The notes under the pieces were generated by a model, which was not told the DNA's origin, searched no databases, and saw only the letters and a program-made list of their open reading frames with translations. 31,376 bases of DNA from JBCCJA01 sp039045975. GTDB lineage: Bacteria > Planctomycetota > Planctomycetia > Planctomycetales > Planctomycetaceae. Shown piece by piece: positions 1-7,713 of the stretch. The position numbers and the translations under genes were made by a program. The stretch's first letter is position 1. Each line of letters opens with the position of its first letter. The stretch spans positions 1 to 31,376 of the forward strand of contig JBCCJA010000047.1 in assembly GCA_039045975.1 (NCBI GenBank), read 5' to 3'.

Positions 1-160
1 CGGCGGCGATGCGGGCGACAACGTGTCGATAGAGTTCGAGCCTCACGGCGGGTTCTCCCGTGGCGGACGTAGAGCATCCGCCAACGTGAGGCCGAACTCG
101 TTTAAGCGCAAGACCTTATGGACCCTGGCGCAAAATCCTCATCACACGAAGGGCCTGCGG
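1..160 (+). repeat. Terminal inverted repeat, left copy, with a three-way-junction fold
   Basis: Bases 2-160 recur in inverted orientation at 31218-31376. By eye the first 125 aligned bases are identical and five mismatches follow (at 127, 141, 146, 154 and 157). The core folds into a compact three-way junction. The outer stem pairs 32-38 with 93-99 and 41-47 with 85-91. Two inner hairpins follow: CGGG-TTCT-CCCG (49-60) and TGGCGGA/TCCGCCA (61-67 with 77-83). Almost no base at the junction is unpaired. An open frame from the GTG at 23 is shared by both copies, but the palindromes point to a structured DNA or RNA element. No transposase lies nearby. From 161 to 289 I see only the 3' flank of the next gene. 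Confidence 0.9.
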
Positions 161-289
161 GTTGGCCTCTTCGAAATTCCTCCGCGTGACCGCTCGGGCT
201 GTAATAATGGAGTGGAATCCAGACCGCTGCTTGCATGGTTGGAGGCCGGTGCTATCCAGAGCGACTCATTCCGGGCGGGAAGCCGGTCC

Positions 290-907
290 TTAATCGCGAC
301 GGCGGCGGGCGATCAGGCCCGAGCCGACCGTTCCGAGGCCGATCAACGCCAACGTCGACGGTTCAGGAATCGACGCGGCCGGGATCTGGGTCAGCGTGAT
401 CGTGTTGCCGCTGAACTCGGCGATCGTCCCGACGTTGAGTTCGAGTTGGGCGAGCGTCCTGTTCTCCCTCAGCCAGGTGAAGTTCAGCGGGTCGCCCGAC
501 ACGTAGTCGCTGGGCAGCCGCAAGAAGCCGTTTCCGCCGACGACGAACGGGTCACCCGTCTCGGCCGTGAAGCGGGAGAGGTTGAAGTTCCGGTCCGACA
601 GCGACGTGAAAAAGTCGAACTCGATCGGGCCGGTCGAGGTGCCGCCGTAGCGCCGCATGGGCGCGATGGCCGAGCCGGCTACGCCGAACCCTCCGGACGA
701 GAATACAGTCGGGCCGGTCCTGACCGCGGATGACCTGTTGGTCGTGATCCCGATGAAGTCGAAGTCGACGAGCCCGGTCGTGTCGATCGACCCGGTGCCG
801 ACGAACTGCACGTCATCGCCCACCTGGGTGGCGACGATATTTACGGTGCTGGCCTCGGCGTTCAGGCCGCACGCGGCCACGAAAAGGCATGTCACATAGA
901 TACGCAT
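290..907 (-). CDS. PEP-CTERM sorting domain protein (secreted)
   Basis: This 205-residue protein begins with a signal peptide (MRIYVTCLFVAACGLNAEAS) and ends with a PEP-CTERM tripartite signal: IPEPSTLALIGLG, a short hydrophobic stretch, then ARRRRD. In known systems such proteins cross the inner membrane and are processed by an exosortase; no exosortase is in this window. The middle part is predicted beta-rich and has no catalytic motif that I recognise. The ATG at 907 was chosen because the signal peptide starts there. An in-frame ATG at 955 would add a non-signal extension. No Shine-Dalgarno is evident. It is transcribed away from the FAS1 gene. The class is secure, the role unknown. Confidence 0.85.
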   Translation of the reverse strand: MRIYVTCLFVAACGLNAEASTVNIVATQVGDDVQFVGTGSIDTTGLVDFDFIGITTNRSSAVRTGPTVFSSGGFGVAGSAIAPMRRYGGTSTGPIEFDFFTSLSDRNFNLSRFTAETGDPFVVGGNGFLRLPSDYVSGDPLNFTWLRENRTLAQLELNVGTIAEFSGNTITLTQIPAASIPEPSTLALIGLGTVGSGLIARRRRD

Positions 908-1415
908 TTTGTTTTGTCTTTGGGGGAGAGAGGAGGAGTTCAGGAGGGCCCACATGCAATCGATTTGTATCTTCGTCGGGGGTCTTTCTCTAGTGCGGGC
1001 TTGTCGTCGCGTCGTTTTACTCCGAGATGCGGGAGCGGAGCCCGGCGGGTGATCACGGGCGGCTTTAGTTTCCGTCTCGTGCGCGAACGCGGGACTGACG
1101 GAACGTCGGTTCGGACGGTCGGGCGGGGCCGGACGGTCGTGTCTCTTGTTGCTCCGTGATCCGGCTGCCTGGGGCGGACGAGCGGCCCGGCGGGTTGGGA
1201 TGGGCCGCTCGTCCGGCGTGGCAGAGTTCTCGTGTCGTCGATGCCGTTGGATCGTCGGCTTGCGGGTGTCGGCCGTCGTTGCTCGGGGAGACGCCGACTC
1301 GGCCCTGGGTGATCGACCGAGTGTCGGCCGGCGGAGAACCGTTTTCGGATGCGTGCCGTAATCAGGGTACGGGGATGAAACCCGCTCTTTGATTCTTGCC
1401 GGACAAGGAAATCTG
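908..1415. other. Divergent intergenic region with two long hairpins
   Basis: This 508-bp non-coding stretch separates the PEP-CTERM gene (-) from the FAS1 gene (+) and should hold both promoters, though I could not identify a convincing one. It has a perfect 14-bp stem at 1175-1188 with 1202-1215 (GGACGAGCGGCC core, 13-nt loop). A second hairpin pairs 1293-1302 with 1317-1328 (GCCGACTCGG arm, one bulge). Neither is followed by a T-run, so they are not typical intrinsic terminators. Both could lie in a long leader of the FAS1 gene. Short open frames here have no recognisable product. Confidence 0.6.
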
Positions 1416-3113
1416 ATGACACGTCGCCGCGCGTTCTTGGCTGCATTTTTGACTTCTGTCGCGGTCGTGCTGCCGTGTGGGCGGGACGTCCACGCTGCCG
1501 ATCCGGCGGAGGCGAAGACGATCGGGCGGATGGTGCAGGAGTCCGAGGAGCTGTCGACGTTCTTACGGCTGTTGGAGAAGGCCGAGCTCGGGTCGCAGGT
1601 GTCCGAGCGGAGAGATCGCCGTTTCACGGTCTTCGCGCCGGTGAACGCGGCGTTCGAGTCGCTGCCGGAGGGGGCGCTCGCGACGCTGCTCGATCCCCGT
1701 AACGACGACCGGCTCGAGGAGGTCTTCTCGTACCACGTGTTCGGCCGGGTGGAGCCGGCGTTCGCGTTGGAGAAGTACTCGCTGCTGCGGATGCAGACGG
1801 GGCAGTTTTTGTCGATCGACTACGCGGCCGGGGAGATCGGGGACGCGCGGTTCGTCGGGAAAACGATCCCGTGTTCGAACGGGGTCATTTACCTGATCGA
1901 TACGGTGCTCACGCCTCAGACCGACGACCTGTTTCAGCGTCTGCAGAAGGACGGACGGTTTAATGTGTTCACGCGGGCGATCACGGCAAGTCGGCAGGGC
2001 AAGCTGTTCCAGAACATGCACGGCTTATACACGGCGTACGCGCCGACCGACGCGGCGTTCGCGGCGTTGCCGGAGGAGTTCGTCGAGTCGCTGTTTCTGC
2101 CGGAGAACGACGAGCGACTGGAGGACATCATTAAGCACCACATCAGCGAGGGCGTATTCGCGGTCGGTAAGGTGCCGGTTTTCCGCTCCCTCGGCGTGTC
2201 GGACGTGAGCCCGAATTCCGCGTTCGGTCAGAAGATTAACTTCAAGGTGACGGACGAAGGCCCGACGGTCGACGGCGCGAAGATCATCGAGGCCGATCTG
2301 CCGTGTGCCAACGGCGTGATTCACGTGATCGACGCGGTGATCCCGCCGGTGGAGAAGAGCCTGCTCGACGTCCTAAAGGACGATCCTGAGTTCACAACAT
2401 TGGTCGAGTTGCTGGCGGTGACCGGGTTGGATCTGCCGGTGGCGTCGTCTTCCTCTTTTACGATCTACGCGCCGGTGAACTCCGCTTGGCAGGACGGTCC
2501 GTATGCCGAACTCGTCGCGGACCCGACGGGCGAGAACCGCGAGGCTTTGTTTGGGATCTTGGCTCGGCATGTCATCACCGGGAAACACATCAGCGAGAAC
2601 TGTCGGCCGTATCGGAAGCTGCGGACGATTCACGGGGCGCCGATTTATCTGACCCGCGAAGAGGACCGTTCCGAGATCAGCGGCATCGAAATCGTCCGGA
2701 CCGACGAGGAAGCTTTTAACGGGTTCGTGAACGCGATCGGCCGGGTGATCGACGACCCGATGGAGCTGCCGGAGGGTGATATTTCTACGGTCGACGCGAT
2801 CGAGTTCGTGCAGGAGACGCTCGAACTCGCCGCGCCGCTGTATAACTCGGGGAAATACGAGGCGTGCTGGCGGTACTACAACCGACGCGGCGACGAGTTC
2901 CTGTCGAAGTACGTCCGGTTCCTGAGTAACGAACAGTCCGACCGGCTGCGGCGTGCGATTTTCGACGACCAGCCGGTGTACCAGTTCGCGGCGGAGGCTT
3001 GGTCTTCCCGGAACGTTTATCGCGATGTCCTGCGGGGGCTGGAGCAGCGTGAAGACCGGATCCAGGACAGCTACCTGATGCAGGTGCCGGACCGGGCCCG
3101 TTTCGGGCGTTAG
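1416..3113 (+). CDS. Secreted protein with three fasciclin (FAS1) domains
   Basis: This 565-residue protein has an N-terminal signal peptide (MTRRRAFLAAFLTSVAVVLP, likely cut after DVHA). Three successive FAS1 repeats follow at roughly residues 35-150, 155-300 and 305-445. Each shows the family pattern of FTVFAPVNAAF-like, LxxHV/YHV-like and NGVIxxIDxV-like motifs, for example SNGVIYLIDTVL, ANGVIHVIDAVI and NGFVNAIGRVID. A charged, probably helical C-terminal region of about 110 residues has no family I recognise. FAS1 proteins usually act in adhesion or matrix interactions outside the cell. The ATG at 1416 has a GGACAAGGA-type ribosome site 7 nt upstream. The terminator at 3245 ends the unit, so it is probably monocistronic. 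Confidence 0.9.
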   Translation: MTRRRAFLAAFLTSVAVVLPCGRDVHAADPAEAKTIGRMVQESEELSTFLRLLEKAELGSQVSERRDRRFTVFAPVNAAFESLPEGALATLLDPRNDDRLEEVFSYHVFGRVEPAFALEKYSLLRMQTGQFLSIDYAAGEIGDARFVGKTIPCSNGVIYLIDTVLTPQTDDLFQRLQKDGRFNVFTRAITASRQGKLFQNMHGLYTAYAPTDAAFAALPEEFVESLFLPENDERLEDIIKHHISEGVFAVGKVPVFRSLGVSDVSPNSAFGQKINFKVTDEGPTVDGAKIIEADLPCANGVIHVIDAVIPPVEKSLLDVLKDDPEFTTLVELLAVTGLDLPVASSSSFTIYAPVNSAWQDGPYAELVADPTGENREALFGILARHVITGKHISENCRPYRKLRTIHGAPIYLTREEDRSEISGIEIVRTDEEAFNGFVNAIGRVIDDPMELPEGDISTVDAIEFVQETLELAAPLYNSGKYEACWRYYNRRGDEFLSKYVRFLSNEQSDRLRRAIFDDQPVYQFAAEAWSSRNVYRDVLRGLEQREDRIQDSYLMQVPDRARFGR

Positions 3114-3244
3114 AGCGAATTTCGCTCATTCGTGCCGCGGTGAAACGTCTTTGGACCGCGAAAACACAGGTCCGCGAGCTGAGATCACAGACACGCTTCC
3201 AGGAAAACGGCTCTAGCCGGGGCTGACTCGTCGTCCTGCTGTGG

Positions 3245-3274
3245 CCCGGCCGTTATCGGCCGGGTCTTTTTTTT
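3245..3274 (+). terminator. Rho-independent terminator after the FAS1 gene
   Basis: A perfect 8-bp stem CCCGGCCG (3245-3252) and CGGCCGGG (3257-3264) with a TTAT loop is followed by TCTTTTTTTT. It lies 131 nt after the FAS1 stop codon. The rest of 3114-3496 shows a small GAGCGAA/TTCGCTC palindrome at 3113-3127 and no gene. Confidence 0.9.
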
Positions 3275-3445
3275 GATAAAAAATTTTTGGACGTCCCGTG
3301 TAAGCGGGTGCCGGTGAACTCATGCAGTCTGGCGGCGAAAGAGTTCTTGTGCCTGCGGTACCCGACCGTTGTCACGGACGGGGCACTTGCCTGAGATCTG
3401 CCCTACGGCTTTTCCGACGCGGATTAGTCTCGATCATCAAAATCA

Positions 3446-3476
3446 AAAAGCGTGGGCGAGCGTCGCCCACGCTTTT
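3446..3476 (-). terminator. Bidirectional terminator hairpin
   Basis: A 14-bp perfect stem AAAAGCGTGGGCGA (3446-3459) and its complement (3463-3476) enclose a 3-nt loop. On the minus strand the stem ends in a T-run, and it lies 20 nt beyond the stop codon of the small secreted protein, which it probably terminates. The A/T ends make it plausible in both directions. Confidence 0.85.
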
Positions 3477-3496
3477 GGTCTGTTGAAGTTTCGTTG

Positions 3497-3775
3497 TCAC
3501 GAGCGGCCGAAGTTGCCGGCGGAGACGAGGCGGGTTTCGTCGTGCAGGTCGTAGCCGGGGAAGCCGCCGTCGTTGATCGACGTGGTTCGTGTCGACGTCG
3601 TGACGGTGCGGCGGGCCGTGGTCGGCCGTGAGGGCGTGACGGTCCGCGTGACCGGGCGGGTGACGCGGGCGTGGTTCGGCGAGAAGAGCCGGGCGATGAG
3701 GCCGGCGTCGGCGGCGGGGGCGCCGGCGGTCAGGGTGGCGGCGAGTGTGGCGGCGGTGAGCAGGTCGCGGTGCAT
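3497..3775 (-). CDS. Small secreted Thr/Arg-rich protein, unknown function
   Basis: This 92-residue protein starts with a clear signal peptide (MHRDLLTAATLAATLTAGAP, likely cleavage after ADA). The mature part has a basic, threonine-rich segment (TRPVTRTVTPSRPTTARRTV) and then a more ordinary C-terminus (GGFPGYDLHDETRLVSAG). There is no cysteine and no domain I recognise. A GGGAG ribosome site lies 8 nt before the ATG, and the hairpin terminator follows, which supports a real gene. The basic repeat-like region could bind polyanionic surface polymers, but that is speculation. Confidence 0.7.
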   Translation of the reverse strand: MHRDLLTAATLAATLTAGAPAADAGLIARLFSPNHARVTRPVTRTVTPSRPTTARRTVTTSTRTTSINDGGFPGYDLHDETRLVSAGNFGRS

Positions 3776-4073
3776 CGGAGTGTCTCCCGGATGGGTTGAA
3801 ATTTTTATCTTTGTTGATGGTCGCGTCGGCGACGTGGTTTAAGACGAGGGCGGGCCGGGCAGTCTTACGTGGCGGCGTCGGAATTTCTTTGCGGGTGAGG
3901 TTTGCGGGTGGCGAGAAGGCGGGGGCGGCTCGGGGATGGACGGGTAGTGTGGCGAGTGGCTGGGTGGTTTGTTGTGGCGGCGAGGGGCTCGTTCCGTGCG
4001 GGCGTGCCGGTGGTCGTTGTGGCCGTCGGTCGTATTCGTGCGCGAGGCGTCCGAAAAAACTGGAGAAAGTCGG

Positions 4074-4102
4074 TTGCCAAGACGATAGATGATATGTAAA
4101 GT
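4074..4102 (+). promoter_or_regulatory. Candidate sigma-70 promoter for the marR-pirin-azoR operon
   Basis: TTGCCA (4074-4079) and TAAAGT (4097-4102) are spaced by 17 bp in a locally AT-richer stretch directly upstream of the MarR gene, predicting a start near 4109 and a short leader. Matches to consensus are 5/6 and 4/6. The rest of 3776-4123 holds no gene that I can see and should also carry the promoter of the minus-strand secreted protein. Confidence 0.4.
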
Positions 4103-4123
4103 GATTTCGTGACGTGCAATGGG

Positions 4124-4606
4124 ATGAAGATGTCTGCGACCGTTCTCCAACGCCGGCTGGGCAAGAAGGCCCCGTTCGCGTCTCCGGAGCAGGAGGCGGC
4201 GTTGGGGCTGTTGTACGTGGCGGACCGGATCGAGAACCGGTTCGGGCGGCTGTTCCGCGAGTTCGGGCTGACGAACTCGCAGTACAACGTGCTGCGGATC
4301 TTGCGGGGCGAGGGCGGGCCGATGCCCGCGCTGGAGATCGGGCGGCGGATGATCCAGCAGGTGCCGGCGATCACGGGGCTTGTCGACCGTCTCGACAAGC
4401 AGGGGCTCGTGACGCGGGAGCGGAGCGAGGAGGACCGGCGGGTCGTTTACGTGGCGATCACGGCGAAGGGCCTGGGGCTGCTCGACGAGCTCGACGGGCC
4501 GCTCGCGGAGGTGCACCAGGAGTTGTTGGGCGGGATGAGCCGGAAGGATCTGGCGACGTTGACGGCTGTGTTGGGCCGGGCCGCGGCGGCGGTCGCCGCG
4601 GAGTGA
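4124..4606 (+). CDS. MarR family winged-helix transcriptional regulator
   Basis: This protein of about 160 residues has the MarR layout: an N-terminal dimerisation helix, a winged-helix DNA-binding domain at about residues 45-120 (LTNSQYNVLRILRGEG, the recognition region IGRRMIQQVPAITGLVDRLD), the wing motif RSEEDRRVVYVAITAKG, and a C-terminal helix. MarR proteins usually repress an adjacent operon and release DNA on binding a phenolic or oxidative ligand. It heads an operon with two pirins and an azoreductase and is probably autoregulated. The start is uncertain: ATG 4124, ATG 4130 and GTG 4109 are in frame, and none has a strong ribosome site. Confidence 0.9.
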   Translation: MKMSATVLQRRLGKKAPFASPEQEAALGLLYVADRIENRFGRLFREFGLTNSQYNVLRILRGEGGPMPALEIGRRMIQQVPAITGLVDRLDKQGLVTRERSEEDRRVVYVAITAKGLGLLDELDGPLAEVHQELLGGMSRKDLATLTAVLGRAAAAVAAE

Positions 4607-4635
4607 CGCGTTCTCTTTTTGACTAGAAAGATGCC

Positions 4636-5370
4636 ATGTCAACTACTTTCGCAAAGTCGAATGTGTCGGGCGGTGTCACGGTCCGGCGGTCGGAGGACCG
4701 GGGCCGTTTCGATCACGGGTGGCTCGACACGCGGCACACGTTCTCGTTCGGGCAGTACCGGGACCCGGCGTTCGACCGGTTCCGGTCGCTGCGGGTGATG
4801 AACGAGGACCGGGTCGCGCCCGGGCGTGGGTTCGGGGCGCACCCGCACCGCGACATGGAGATCGTCAGCTACGTGCTCGACGGGGCGTTGGAGCACAAGG
4901 ATTCACTCGGCAACGGCGAGGTGCTGCGGCCGGGGGAGTTCCAGCGGATCTCGGCCGGGACGGGGGTCGTCCATAGCGAATTTAATCCATCTCCGGACGA
5001 GCCGGTTCATTTTTATCAGATCTGGCTGCTGCCGGACCGGGACGGGCTCGAGCCGAGCTATGAGCAGAAGCGGTTCGACGAGGCCGGGCGGACCGACCGG
5101 TTGCGTTTGGTCGCGTCGCCCGACGGGGCTGACGGTTCGTTGACGATCCATCAAGACGCCCGGATTTACCTCGCGACGCTGACGCCGGGGGCGTCGGTGA
5201 CGGGGGAGCTCGCCGACGGGCGCTACGGATGGGTGCAGGCGTTGCGGGGCTCGTTCATGGTTGCCGGTGAGACGTTAGGGGCCGGCGACGGGGCGGCGGT
5301 TTCGGGCCTGTCGTCGTTGGAGATCGCCTCGGACGACGGGGCGGAGCTGTTGCTGTTCGACCTGGCGTGA
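4636..5370 (+). CDS. Pirin family protein (YhhW-like, possible quercetin dioxygenase)
   Basis: This 244-residue bicupin protein matches the YhhW/pirin family over its length. The N-terminal cupin keeps the metal-binding set, His69 and His71 in AHPHRDMEIVSY, and His113 and Glu115 in TGVVHSEFNPS. Some family members cleave quercetin in vitro; the physiological role is generally unsettled. No signal peptide is present, so it should be cytoplasmic. It starts 29 nt after the MarR stop, with AGAAAG upstream of the ATG. It is paralogous to the next gene, sharing the FRSLRV, HPHRDMEI and GTGxxHSExNPS blocks. Confidence 0.92.
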   Translation: MSTTFAKSNVSGGVTVRRSEDRGRFDHGWLDTRHTFSFGQYRDPAFDRFRSLRVMNEDRVAPGRGFGAHPHRDMEIVSYVLDGALEHKDSLGNGEVLRPGEFQRISAGTGVVHSEFNPSPDEPVHFYQIWLLPDRDGLEPSYEQKRFDEAGRTDRLRLVASPDGADGSLTIHQDARIYLATLTPGASVTGELADGRYGWVQALRGSFMVAGETLGAGDGAAVSGLSSLEIASDDGAELLLFDLA

Positions 5371-5425
5371 GTCGCGGCCGGGCGTGTGTCCCGGCCTTTA
5401 CCCTTCTTCGGCGAAAGGACGCGTG

Positions 5426-6223
5426 ATGAATCGGGACCGTCGACATTTTCTGCGGCTTACGGCCGCGGGTTTGATCCATGTTTCGGGCCGGCCGCTGTGG
5501 GCCGGCGAGGAGCCGTACGACGCCGAACTCTTAATCCGTCTGGCGGCGGAGCGGGGGCATACCGACCTCGGGTGGTTGAACAGTTACCACTCTTTTTCGT
5601 TCGGGCGATATGTGAATCAGCGGCAGATGGGGTTCCGGTCGCTGCGGGTGATTAACGACGACCGGATCGTCGCGGGGCGGGGCTTCCCGACGCACCCGCA
5701 CCGCGACATGGAGATCTTGTCTTACGTGCTCGGCGGGGCGTTGCAGCACCGCGACAGCACGGGGCGGGGCTCGGTCGTGCGGCCCGACGACGTGCAGGTG
5801 ATGGCGGCCGGGACCGGGATCACGCACAGCGAATATAATCCGTCCGGGACGGAGGAGAATCACTTCTTGCAGGTTTGGATCCGCCCGGCGATGCGGGGCG
5901 TCCGGCCGCGGTATCAGCAGCGGCGGGTCGGGCGCGACGCGAAGCGGGACGTGTTCCGTGCCGTCGCGGGGCCGGAGGCGTCGGCGGGTGTCGTGGGACT
6001 GAACCAGGACGCCCGCGTTTACGCGACGGTGTTGGGCCGCGGTGGGTCGGTCGGTCACACGGTCGAGCGGGGTCGGCACGGGTGGCTGCAGGTGGCCTCG
6101 GGGGAACTGTCGGTCAACGGCGTGCGGCTGCGGGCCGGGGACGCGGTCGCGACGAGCCGGCCTACGCGGCTGGAGGTCACGGCGGCCGCGGAGAGTGAGG
6201 CGTTGCTGTTCGACCTCGGGTGA
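5426..6223 (+). CDS. Second pirin family protein with a Tat-type N-terminus
   Basis: This 265-residue protein has the same bicupin architecture as its upstream neighbour. The metal ligands are kept in THPHRDMEILSY and GITHSEYNPSG. It differs by an N-terminal extension, MNRDRRHFLRLTAAGLIHVS, with a twin-arginine-like RRHFLRL motif, a modest hydrophobic stretch and a possible cleavage site near PLWA. That suggests folded, metal-loaded export to the periplasm. The ATG at 5426 has AAAGGA 6 nt upstream, which fixes the start; the in-frame GTG at 5384 is less likely. It follows the first pirin by 55 nt. The hydrophobic segment is short, so cytoplasmic location remains possible. Confidence 0.88.
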   Translation: MNRDRRHFLRLTAAGLIHVSGRPLWAGEEPYDAELLIRLAAERGHTDLGWLNSYHSFSFGRYVNQRQMGFRSLRVINDDRIVAGRGFPTHPHRDMEILSYVLGGALQHRDSTGRGSVVRPDDVQVMAAGTGITHSEYNPSGTEENHFLQVWIRPAMRGVRPRYQQRRVGRDAKRDVFRAVAGPEASAGVVGLNQDARVYATVLGRGGSVGHTVERGRHGWLQVASGELSVNGVRLRAGDAVATSRPTRLEVTAAAESEALLFDLG

Positions 6224-6285
6224 CGGGGCCGGCGGTGACCGCGTGCGTGCTGTTTAACTCTTAATTCCTCTCGAAAGGTGATCCG

Positions 6286-6915
6286 ATGGCCAAGTTGCTG
6301 TATATAGAATCTTCGCCGCGGAAGACGCGTGCGGCGTCGATCGGGGTCGCGGGGGCGTTCCTCGACGCGTATCGGGCCGCCAATCCCGGGGACGAGGTCG
6401 AGACGTGGGACCTGTGGGGCGAGCCGTTGCCGGAGTTCGACGGCGACACGCTCGATGCGAAGTATCAGGTCTTGCACGGCGCGGACCACACGCCGGAGCA
6501 GGCGGCGGCGTGGGGTCTTGTCGTGGCGGCGTGCGAGCGGTTCAAAGCGGCCGATAAATATCTGTTCGGCGTGCCGATGTGGAACTTCGGCGTGCCTTAT
6601 AAGTTCAAGCACTTCGTCGACGTGATCGCTCAGCCGGGGCTGACGTTCAGTTTTTCGCCGGAGAGCGGCTACAGCGGCCTGGTGACGGGCAAGCCGGCGG
6701 CCGTCGTCTATGCCCGCGGCGGGGAGTACTCCAGCAGCGAGCAGGTGATGGGGTACGACCTGCAGAAGCCGTACGTCGAACTGCTGCTCGGTTTCTTAGG
6801 GTTCACCGATGTGAAGGGCGTGCTGGTCGAGCCGACGATGGGGTCGCCCGAGGACGTGAAGGCGATGAAAACCGATGCGGCGACGCGGGCGGCGGAGCTG
6901 GCGGAGGGGTTTTGA
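6286..6915 (+). CDS. azoR: FMN-dependent NADH:quinone oxidoreductase / azoreductase
   Basis: This 209-residue protein matches AzoR of the flavodoxin-like NAD(P)H oxidoreductases. The FMN phosphate-binding segment is LLYIESSPRKTRAAS, and the family block GVPMWNFGVPYKFKHFVDVI lines the flavin. GLTFSFSPESGYSGLVTGK and the ARGGEYSS loop complete the active site. The enzyme does two-electron reduction of quinones, and of azo dyes in vitro, which limits redox cycling. A GAAAGGTGA ribosome site precedes the ATG. As last gene after MarR and two pirins it points to a response to quinones, flavonoids or other electrophiles. Gene length is typical. Confidence 0.93.
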   Translation: MAKLLYIESSPRKTRAASIGVAGAFLDAYRAANPGDEVETWDLWGEPLPEFDGDTLDAKYQVLHGADHTPEQAAAWGLVVAACERFKAADKYLFGVPMWNFGVPYKFKHFVDVIAQPGLTFSFSPESGYSGLVTGKPAAVVYARGGEYSSSEQVMGYDLQKPYVELLLGFLGFTDVKGVLVEPTMGSPEDVKAMKTDAATRAAELAEGF

Positions 6916-6928
6916 ACTCTCGGTGGTT

Positions 6929-7007
6929 CATCGCGTTTGTTAAGGGCCGGGCTGCATCGGAAAAGTTGTAGGCAGGCCCCGCCTTGCCCTAACGGGCCAA
7001 CGCGATG
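6929..7007. repeat. Compound palindromic intergenic element
   Basis: Perfect 9-bp arms CATCGCGTT (6929-6937) and AACGCGATG (6999-7007) enclose GTAGGCAGGCCCCGCCTTGCCCTA, a motif related to the inverted repeat at 19133-19217. It lies just after azoR and before the convergent lipoprotein gene, so it may act as a terminator or processing hairpin. The remaining sequence to 7176 shows no gene. Confidence 0.65.
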
Positions 7008-7176
7008 GGACGCGAGACCTGCCGGTGACGCGACGCGCCACTCCAAAGATTTTTAAAAGGAGAAACACGGTTTCTGATCCCGGTCTTACCCTGGCTCAAC
7101 GGAGTTGTCCGCATTGCTCGGGGCGAAACGCCGTTTTCGCCCCGCATGTGTGGACCGACTTACTCCAACTAAAATA

Positions 7177-7629
7177 TTAAAATTCAAAATTCGCTTCAGT
7201 CGTGCCCCCTTCGGGAACAACGAATGTTCGCTTTTTCTCGCCGTCTTTTGGCAATTTCGTGCCGATAATACGCTCGTCGATCACACCGCCTTCGTCATCG
7301 ACGATTTGCTCGATCTCGTTCGATATGACGACTGCGTGATTGCCGACCACGGCGCCGGGACTGCCGTTCACTTTGGCGATCCGCAGCTGGAATCGACCTG
7401 ATGTGTCGGTGATCCCTTGAGACCGCGGCCCGGTCTCTAAAGTGTCTTCGTCGACGTCCGTAGGCCGGAAGTAGACGCTGACATTTTCCGCGGGGGCGCC
7501 ATCGACGGTCACGATTCCCGATACCGGAACGGTCGGAACGCCCGATCCGCCACACCCGGGGATTGCCGCCAGGAACGCCGGCACGCACAACAACTTTGCC
7601 ACGCTCGATCCGAAGCAGGTGGTTTTCAT
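7177..7629 (-). CDS. Lipoprotein with carboxypeptidase-regulatory-like fold, copy 1
   Basis: This protein of about 150 residues starts with MKTTCFGSSVAKLLCVPAFL and a probable lipobox ending IPGC (proline at -2 is unusual). The mature part has the pattern VPVSGIVTVDGAPAENVSV, then SQGITDTSGRFQL and GAVVGNHAVVIS, typical of small beta-sandwich transthyretin or carboxypeptidase-regulatory-like domains common in Planctomycetota. The same blocks occur in the lipoprotein at 14205-14687, so the two are paralogs ending the two mirrored modules. The ATG at 7641 is an alternative start. It lies 84 nt downstream of the DUF1559 gene, in the same direction. Function is unknown. Confidence 0.82.
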   Translation of the reverse strand: MKTTCFGSSVAKLLCVPAFLAAIPGCGGSGVPTVPVSGIVTVDGAPAENVSVYFRPTDVDEDTLETGPRSQGITDTSGRFQLRIAKVNGSPGAVVGNHAVVISNEIEQIVDDEGGVIDERIIGTKLPKDGEKKRTFVVPEGGTTEANFEF

Positions 7630-7713
7630 CGCGTAGTCCATGCTAAAAGGAAAAGGGCGGCCCGGAAATCAGGCCGCCCGACGGTTCCAAACTCTCTACG
7701 TCGTCGGGGCGGC

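Noticed and set aside
23..733. Open frame starting in the left terminal repeat, its first 45 or so residues shared with the right copy
   Set aside because: The shared part is fully covered by interlocking palindromes, the frames diverge immediately outside the repeat, and it overlaps the PEP-CTERM gene; a structured element explains it better than a protein.
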